Below, piece by piece: positions 40,543 to 64,000 of a stretch of 64,000 nucleotides of DNA (its first letter is position 1; every line of letters begins with the position of its first letter). The notes beneath the pieces are model-generated. The model saw only the letters and a program-made list of their open reading frames with translations. It made no database searches and had not been told where the DNA came from. This DNA is from Monarcha castaneiventris obscurior. Lineage: Eukaryota; Chordata; Aves; Passeriformes; Monarchidae. Both the position numbers and the translations under genes were made by a program. Where the stretch lies: positions 16,391,894-16,455,893 of the forward strand of contig JAMPIT010000174.1 in assembly GCA_026261815.1 (NCBI GenBank). Direction: 5' to 3'.

Positions 40543-40896
40543 ATGCATCATCAAAACCGTTCTAGCCAGCCCCCTCCCCCTCCCCGGAAACAAAAAAAAA
40601 AAAAAGAAACCAGAAAAAAAACCAACCAAAAAAAAACCAAAATAAAAATAAAATAAAAGGAGAAGACATGACTGGCAGTTGGTCCATTTGTTCGTAAGAC
40701 CACGTTTCCTCTTGGTCTGCATTGTTTGTTTTTCTGGTTTTTAAATTGTCCTCCCATCTTCTTTTTTTTTCTTTTCCTTTAAAAAAATTTCTCTCGGAGT
40801 CCTTCATGCCTTTTTCTTTACAGCTCCTCAGATGCAATAAAGTCTTCCTCAAATGTACAGTATTTCTTACAATATAAGTTATATGCAATGTTCAGC

Positions 40897-40928
40897 GTTT
40901 TTTATTTTATTTTATTTTATTTTATTTT
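40897..40928. repeat. (TTTTA)n pentamer repeat in the GATA3 3'UTR
   Basis: About six units of ttatt/ttta. In the mRNA sense it reads (ATAAA)n, so several overlapping AATAAA hexamers lie about 420-450 nt after the stop codon. Confidence 0.85.
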
Positions 40929-41344
40929 TTCACAGCACTAGAGATCCTGTCCAATAGGGAATGCAAGTTCTGAATGGCTTATTCACAAATGGTATCCAGA
41001 TTCAGTGGGTAAGAATACATAGACGCCATAGTGAGTTCCTTTAAAAAGTGGCAAACATCACTTTTTTAAAACTTTTTTTTTTAACTTTTTTCTCTTTTTT
41101 TTCTTTTTTTTTTCCTTTTTTGTGCTTTTTGTAGTTTTTTTCTGCGTTTTTAATTTTTTTTCTCTCTCTCTCTTACGCCTTCAAATAACTTTTTTTTTTT
41201 TTAATTTTTTTAATTCTTTTTTTTTTTCCCCCTCCCATTTGATTCGGGACGTCAGACCCATAACCACACGCCTGCAAAAATGCAAGTAGTATATAAAGTA
41301 AATCTCATTTTGAGACCGTAAGCATTCAGCAGGGGAGTCTCTTG

Positions 41345-59435
<18,091 letters not shown>

Positions 59436-59463
59436 CTTCCGCGCTCGCTGCTCTGCCGCTGCT

Positions 59464-59491
59464 CTTCCTCCTCCTCCTCCTCCTCCTCCTC
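59464..59491. repeat. (CTC)n trinucleotide run in the GATA3 leader
   Basis: About nine cct/ctc units, reading (GAG)n in the mRNA, 28-56 nt upstream of the start codon. Confidence 0.9.
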
Positions 59492-59846
59492 AGCAAGGCG
59501 CGGAGGGTTTGAGATCGGAGCGGGAGACGCTGCCGGAGTTATGCAGGGCGGGCAAAAGTGCTCGGCGAGTTTGGGGATGTTTCTGGTTAGGTTTGGTTTA
59601 AAGTGGAGGGAGTAGGGGTTATGGTGATAAACGATCGAATCCAAAAAGAAAAAAAAAAAAAGGAAAAAAAAGAAAAAAAAAAGGAAAAATAATAAAATAG
59701 AAAGGGAGGAAAAAAAGGGAAAACAAAAAAAAATCTCGGGGGAAAAATTTCTCTACGAAGCGAGATCCCCTCGTATCTTCCGCTCTGTTGCAGATGTTTC
59801 TCTTCTTTGATCACCTGTAACGAGAAAGAGGAAAGGGAAGGAGCAG

Positions 59847-59869
59847 AGAGAGAGAGAGAGAGAGAGAGG
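59847..59869. repeat. (GA)n at the exon 2 acceptor
   Basis: Eleven to twelve ga units on plus. In the transcript sense it is a (UC)n tract 30-55 nt upstream of the exon 2 acceptor and probably forms part of its polypyrimidine tract. Confidence 0.85.
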
Positions 59870-60617
59870 CAGGGAGAGAAACGTACTTGAGAAGTTCTGA
59901 ACTTTAGCACCTGACTTTTTAGGCAGGAGAAAACCCATCCCATCCCTCGGCAGCCATCCCTGGGAAGCGCCTGCTCTGCCCTGGACCCACCTCTCCCAGC
60001 GCCTCTTTCTCTTTCGCTCTCTCCCGGCTCGGAGCTGAGCCCAGCAGCTCCCACCACGCTCCTGCCGCCCAGCTCTTACTTTTCCTTGGGTTTGGGGGTT
60101 TTTTTGGCTTTTTTTTTTTTTTTTTGGTCGTCGCGGTTGTTTGTTTATCTTTTTATTTGCTCCATCTGCACCTGAGAAGCTCCAGTGGCTTAAGCCGGTG
60201 AGAATTTGTGCCATTCGCTGCTGCACAGCCCAGAGTCACTTTGATTGCTCATTAATTATTATGCAACCCAGAAAGGGGGGAACAGGGGGAAAAAAGAAGG
60301 CAGGGAGGGGGGGAAATCGAGGAGGGAGTGAAGCGATGGGAGAAGAGGGTGGGGGTGAAAGGAAGGAGCAAGGAGAAAAGGAGGGTGGCGAGAGGGAGGA
60401 AAAAGAAAAATTTAAAAAGCGACAAGTTGCTAAAGAAATTCCGCACAAACCTTGGTGGAGAAGCAGTATGTGACCCAGGAGGGATGAAGCTGAAAGTGCT
60501 TGATCAGATCAGATTGTGCTCGCTCGCCCTAATTTTTTTTTTTCCCTACTTTTTTTTTCCTCCCTCTCTGTCCTTTTTTTTTTTTCCTTTCTTTTTTCCT
60601 CTTTCTTTTTTTTTCTC

Positions 60618-60621
<4 letters not shown>

Positions 60622-60651
<30 letters not shown>
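60622..60651. repeat. T30 homopolymer (A30 in GATA3 exon 1)
   Basis: Thirty consecutive T on plus. It lies in the inferred noncoding exon 1 directly after the upstream ORF stop. Length should be treated with care because homopolymers of this size are error-prone. Confidence 0.85.
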
Positions 60652-60654
<3 letters not shown>

Positions 60655-60664
60655 GGGAAGGCAT
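60650..60664 (-). promoter_or_regulatory. 4-codon upstream ORF in GATA3 exon 1
   Basis: Minus-strand ATG CCT TCC CTG TAA lies about 27 nt from the inferred cap site. It encodes Met-Pro-Ser-Leu and its stop codon runs into the A30 tract. No other ATG occurs in the rest of exon 1 or in the 379-nt leader of exon 2, so this is the only upstream start before the GATA3 ATG. The preceding context (AGAATGC) has G at -3. It could modulate ribosome loading, though a start this near the cap may be leaky. Its function is inferred. Confidence 0.5.
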
Positions 60665-60691
60665 TCTTTCTGAAAGGAGCAGGATGGCGCC

Positions 60692-61530
60692 AGCCGGCTC
60701 AGTGCTTACAGACAGCTGTGGCGAGACGCAACTTAAGGAGGTTCCAGTGTCATAAGCCCGGGGGAGGCGGAGCCTGAGGAGGGGACAGGCCGGGCGCTCC
60801 GGCCGCCCCCGCGCTGCCCCCGCGGGAACCCCCGCCAGCAACTTCTGTCCATTCCCCACCCCCCCCTCCCCGCCTTTTGTTTTATTTATTTTTGACATTT
60901 TTCTACTTTTTTTTTTTTTTTTTAAGGGGGAAATTTAAGTTTTCCCGCTGTCCCAGAAACTCAGCGAGCGGCCAGCGCGGAGAGGAGGTGCGTGAGGGGA
61001 CGGGCAGCGCGGGGATGGCGGCGGGCAGGGAGCCCCGGCAGCGGGGGTGCGCCGGCAGGTGCCCGGCCCGGGGGGCTCCCGCTGCCTGCTCCTCAGAAAG
61101 GAGTTCACTATCGTTATTTTTAAGGACACGAGCGCACAGCAGCGGCCGGGTTTGGACACACGATCTGGGGAGGTTTAGGGGTTTTTCCCTTTCCCGCCCC
61201 ACGGGGCCCGGGCCGGGCAGGACGAGCCGGGGAGGCCGCGCTGGGGCCGCGGGACGGCACCGACGGGACCCCGGCCCGGCCCCGCCCCCCCGCGGGCTCG
61301 GCCAATGGGCGCCGAGCAGGAACTGGGGCGCCGGCCCCGAGCGGCGCTGATTGGCTGCGGGCCCGCGCCCCGCCGGCCCCCGGAGGCGCTGATTGGCTGC
61401 GGGCCCGCGCCCCGCCGGCCCCCGGAGGCGCTGATTGGCTGCGGGCCCGCGCCCCGCCGGCCGCGCCGGGCGCTGCCTTGAGCCAGGGCATCCCCTAGCG
61501 GCACCCCGGGGTGATCCCGGCGGGAACGGC
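60692..61530 (-). promoter_or_regulatory. GATA3 CpG-island promoter region
   Basis: The stretch directly upstream of inferred exon 1 is very GC-rich with dense CpG and several GC boxes (for example the C-rich run around 61279-61292). No TATA box is seen about 30 bp upstream of 60691, in keeping with a CpG-island promoter. There is a CAGCTG E-box at 60713-60718. CCAAT boxes occur at 61302-61306 (plus orientation) and, as ATTGG on plus, at 61350-61354, 61392-61396 and 61434-61438. A divergent antisense transcript is known at mammalian GATA3 and could start here on the plus strand, but nothing in the sequence proves it. Confidence 0.6.
61344..61462. repeat. 42-bp tandem repeat, 2.8 copies, each with a CCAAT box
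   Basis: Units start at 61344, 61386 and 61428 (the last is partial, 35 bp). Copies appear identical over their shared length. Each begins gcgctgattggctgcgggcc, containing ATTGG (CCAAT on the minus strand), followed by a C/G-rich part with a GC-box-like ccccgcc. The period of 42 bp is exactly four DNA helical turns, so the three CCAAT boxes lie on one face of the helix. Confidence 0.9.
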
Positions 61531-61675
61531 ACCGGCACCGGGACATGGAGCGGGAAAAGAGGGGAAAAGAGGGGACACGGGGGATGGGCACAGGGCAGCG
61601 GGGAAAGGGAGAACGAGGGACAGCGGCTGGGAAGAGAGAGAGACAAAAGATGCGGACAGAGAGGAAAGGCAGGAG

Positions 61676-62031
<356 letters not shown>

Positions 62032-62285
62032 AAAAAGGGATAATGTTAATTTTTTTAAAAGCACTAGAACAAGTCACTCACTGGGTGCTCTGCACGCTGT
62101 CTCCCCACGCCGGCCAGAGCGCGTCAGCCCGGGTGCGGGAGGCAGCGCCTCTACGGAGTTTTTATACCGGGGGTCTCATTAAAACCCGAGGTTCCTCAGC
62201 TCCGGGGCCGGGGCCGCCTCCGGTCAGCGGGGCCGGGCTGGACCCAACCTGCGGCCGGGAGCCGAGCCTCCCGTCAGAGGGACGG

Positions 62286-62376
62286 GTGGATGGATGGATG
62301 GATGGATGGATGGATGGATGGATGGATGGATGGATGGATGGATGGATGGATGGATGGATGGATGGATGGATGGATT
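62286..62376 (+). repeat. (GATG)n microsatellite
   Basis: About 22 perfect gatg units. Confidence 0.95.
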
Positions 62377-62509
62377 CCTCGATCCTCGAGGGCGCCCGTT
62401 TTAAGGCCGGGTTTCAGCCCTCGGTGCAGCCCATCGCCATTAGGCGTGGGGACAGAGGTTTCACGCGTGAAAGATGCGCCGTGGGCATGCACATATATAT
62501 ATTTTTTTT

Positions 62510-62510
62510 G

Positions 62511-62542
<32 letters not shown>

Positions 62543-62549
62543 GAAGAAG
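62510..62549 (+). repeat. (GAA)n trinucleotide repeat
   Basis: About 13 gaa units with one tag interruption near 62541, just after an AT run. Confidence 0.9.
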
Positions 62550-62559
62550 CCGACCAGGA

Positions 62560-63480
62560 CAGGTATAAGAGCCGTCAATGAGCCACGCGTTAGGGTCGGT
62601 GCAGCCCAGCCAGGGAAGAACCGGGGAAACGTGGCCGGGTGGGGAGTGCCGAGGAGGGCGGACGAGTCGGGACGGGGGTCACAGGTCGCCCCCACCCAGA
62701 ACTGTCCGGGGGACCGGCCCGGCGCTCCCCGGCCCTGTCCAGCCTCGCCGACGCCGCCGTGGCCGAGCGCCGAGCCCGGGGGCAGCGGGAGCCGCTCCCT
62801 GCAGCCCATTAGGGGATAGGGGAAGGGGGAGACAGGAGGGGGATGCTCATGGCCCTCCCCGAGCCAGGAGCTTTAACCCGCTGCGGGAAAGCTCGTGTTT
62901 CCTCTCTCCCCTCAGAGGAGTCGCTTTGCCTTCAGGGGTTTTTATTTTGCGGGGTGCTCCCTCCTTTCCATACTCCAGGAGCTGGGGTGCACTGGAGCGG
63001 AGAAACGGAGGGGGAAACAGCGGGATCTGTCCGGATGCGCTTCCCGGGATGCCCCCGGCTCCCTCCGCACCAGGAGGCCCCGGGTGGGGCCGGGGTGCCC
63101 CAGCACCAGGGTGGTCTCCTGCCCACCCCTCCTCCTCCGGGAGTGGGGTATTTCTCTGAGAGGAGGAGGACAGGGAAGAGGGGAGCGACGTTCAGGAGAA
63201 TAAACTTTCCTCTTCCCGCCATCCCTCTCCCCAGCTTTAAGCGTTTTATGGATGCGAGCACGAAGGGTCTCCCCGGGATCCCTGGGATTTGCCTCTTTAT
63301 CCCTGCTCCCCAAATTCCCTCACACCCCAAGAACATCCTGCGGGGGAAAGGGGTTTCCAACACTTGGGAAAAGTCACTGTGTCTTTTAACATTTGGGGGG
63401 CGGAGGGGGCTTAATGCGGGCTGAGATCTTTGGGCAGGTGAGCTGAGATTCCCACCCCCGCTCCCTCCGGCGCTTGCAGC
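62560..63480. promoter_or_regulatory. Second CpG-rich block upstream of GATA3
   Basis: GC-rich with frequent CpG and several GC boxes, 1.9-2.8 kb upstream of the inferred cap site. It probably belongs to the broad GATA3 CpG-island domain. No TATA box or start site can be assigned. Confidence 0.4.
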
Positions 63481-63961
63481 CCTGAGACCTACAGCCGTGG
63501 GATCACAGGAGGGGAATTTCCATCCAGAGGTCACAAAATTGCTAAACCATTTTAAAACGTGCCTTTAGCCCTGTCCGGAGGTACTGAGAAAACCGCTTTC
63601 CTTCTGATGTTTGGAGGGCAGGGAATTATTAATGCAAAATAAAATTAATAAAGTAAAAAAAAAAATATGCAATAGTAAATCAACAGCTACAATGAGTTCC
63701 ATCAGTGGCAGGGGGGAAAAGAAATGGGAGCAGCCCTGAGGGCTCCGTCCTGCCCCGGCAGGGGTGGCACGGCGGGACCCTGTTCCCCGCCTGTCCCTCA
63801 CAGCCACAACCCCGCTTGCGGGAGGAGGATGCCCGCTTTCAAATCCAGTTTGCTCAGGCTGTCCCTTTATTTTCAACCCGTCCTCGATAGACTCGATCTT
63901 CCCATCCCTCTCGCAGCCGGGAGGAAGTCGTGGTGGGGAGGGCAAAAACACCCCCTACCAG

Positions 63962-63991
<30 letters not shown>
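63962..63991 (+). repeat. A30 homopolymer
   Basis: Thirty consecutive A near the window end, with no element recognised upstream of it. Confidence 0.85.
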
Positions 63992-63994
<3 letters not shown>

Positions 63995-64000
63995 GGAATA

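Larger units (their letters stand above)
39926..41344 (-). other. GATA3: GATA3 3'UTR
   Basis: Transcribed sequence after the TAG at 41345. It is strongly A-rich in places (plus-strand T runs 41063-41228) and contains an ATAAA pentamer repeat (40897-40928), a (CTAA)n run (40519-40542) and several segments that resemble mammalian GATA3 3'UTR from memory, for example the minus-strand stretch around 40340-40230 and the one just downstream of 40166. The first likely 3' end is near 40140 (about 1.2 kb UTR), with a possible extension to about 39900. Confidence 0.7.
60451..60691 (-). other. GATA3: GATA3 noncoding exon 1 (5'UTR), inferred
   Basis: On the minus strand the segment begins near GGCGCC at 60691-60686, continues through CTTTCAGAAAGAATG, then a 30-nt A tract and a long purine-rich stretch. 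It ends CTCCACCAAG at 60451, before a gtttgtgcgg donor at 60450. The opening resembles what I remember of the human GATA3 mRNA 5' end, including the A-rich and GA-rich UTR, and exon 2 starts with GTGA as in human. Exon 1 would be about 241 nt and intron 1 about 636 nt (60450-59815). The exact start site and the donor are inference; the donor is weaker than consensus. Confidence 0.6.

Noticed and set aside
60622..60656. Plus-strand splice acceptor (T30 followed by acag)
   Set aside because: It is the complement of the GATA3 exon 1 A tract and uORF; the resemblance to polypyrimidine-AG is most simply a coincidence. No plus-strand exon follows.
61344..61462. CRISPR-like or satellite array
   Set aside because: Units are directly adjacent with no spacers and contain CCAAT and GC boxes, so it is a promoter tandem repeat in a vertebrate genome.
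60903..61646. 247-codon minus-strand frame rich in Arg, Pro, Ala and Gly
   Set aside because: A stop-poor frame in CpG-island sequence, including the 42-bp repeat, upstream of the GATA3 start. No domain or splice support.

Overview
This is vertebrate nuclear DNA, most likely avian. The evidence is (i) one recognisable protein-coding gene, GATA3, split over small exons with GT-AG introns, and (ii) interspersed repeats that are all or nearly all CR1-type LINE fragments, the dominant retrotransposon of birds and also common in turtles and crocodilians. No Alu, L1 or B-type SINEs were recognised. The species cannot be named from the window.

Layout: GATA3 lies on the minus strand. Noncoding exon 1 is at about 60691-60451. 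Exon 2 (59814-59195) carries the start codon at 59435-59433. Exons 3 (56618-56082), 4 (53146 or 53149 to 53004) and 5 (47610-47485) follow, and exon 6 holds the stop codon at 41347-41345. The coding segments 241+537+143+126+285 nt sum to 1332 nt, that is 443 residues plus stop and no internal stop, so the gene looks intact. Exon 4 encodes the N-terminal GATA zinc finger and exon 5 the C-terminal finger. The 3'UTR continues to a probable poly(A) signal at 40166-40161, with a second candidate at 39925-39920.

Upstream of GATA3 (60692-64000) is a GC- and CpG-rich promoter/CpG-island domain. It holds a 42-bp tandem repeat in which each copy carries a CCAAT box, and long simple repeats: (GAAA)n, (GATG)n, (GAA)n and a terminal A30. 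Downstream of GATA3 (1-39900) I find no gene: it is A+T-rich noncoding DNA with CR1 fragments, microsatellites and stretches that look like candidate regulatory sequence. This agrees with the gene-poor surroundings GATA3 has in other vertebrates.

No bacterial-style operon, CRISPR array, tRNA, rRNA or novel multi-gene system is present. The most interesting signals concern GATA3 expression: a 4-codon upstream ORF close to the transcription start, a tandem NAGNAG acceptor at exon 4 that would give 443- and 444-residue isoforms, A-rich and U-rich tracts in the two 5'UTR exons that could pair, the tandem CCAAT module, and clustered AAUAAA motifs in the 3'UTR. Exon and splice calls come from reading frames and splice motifs. 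Comparisons with mammalian GATA3 are from memory and need an alignment.
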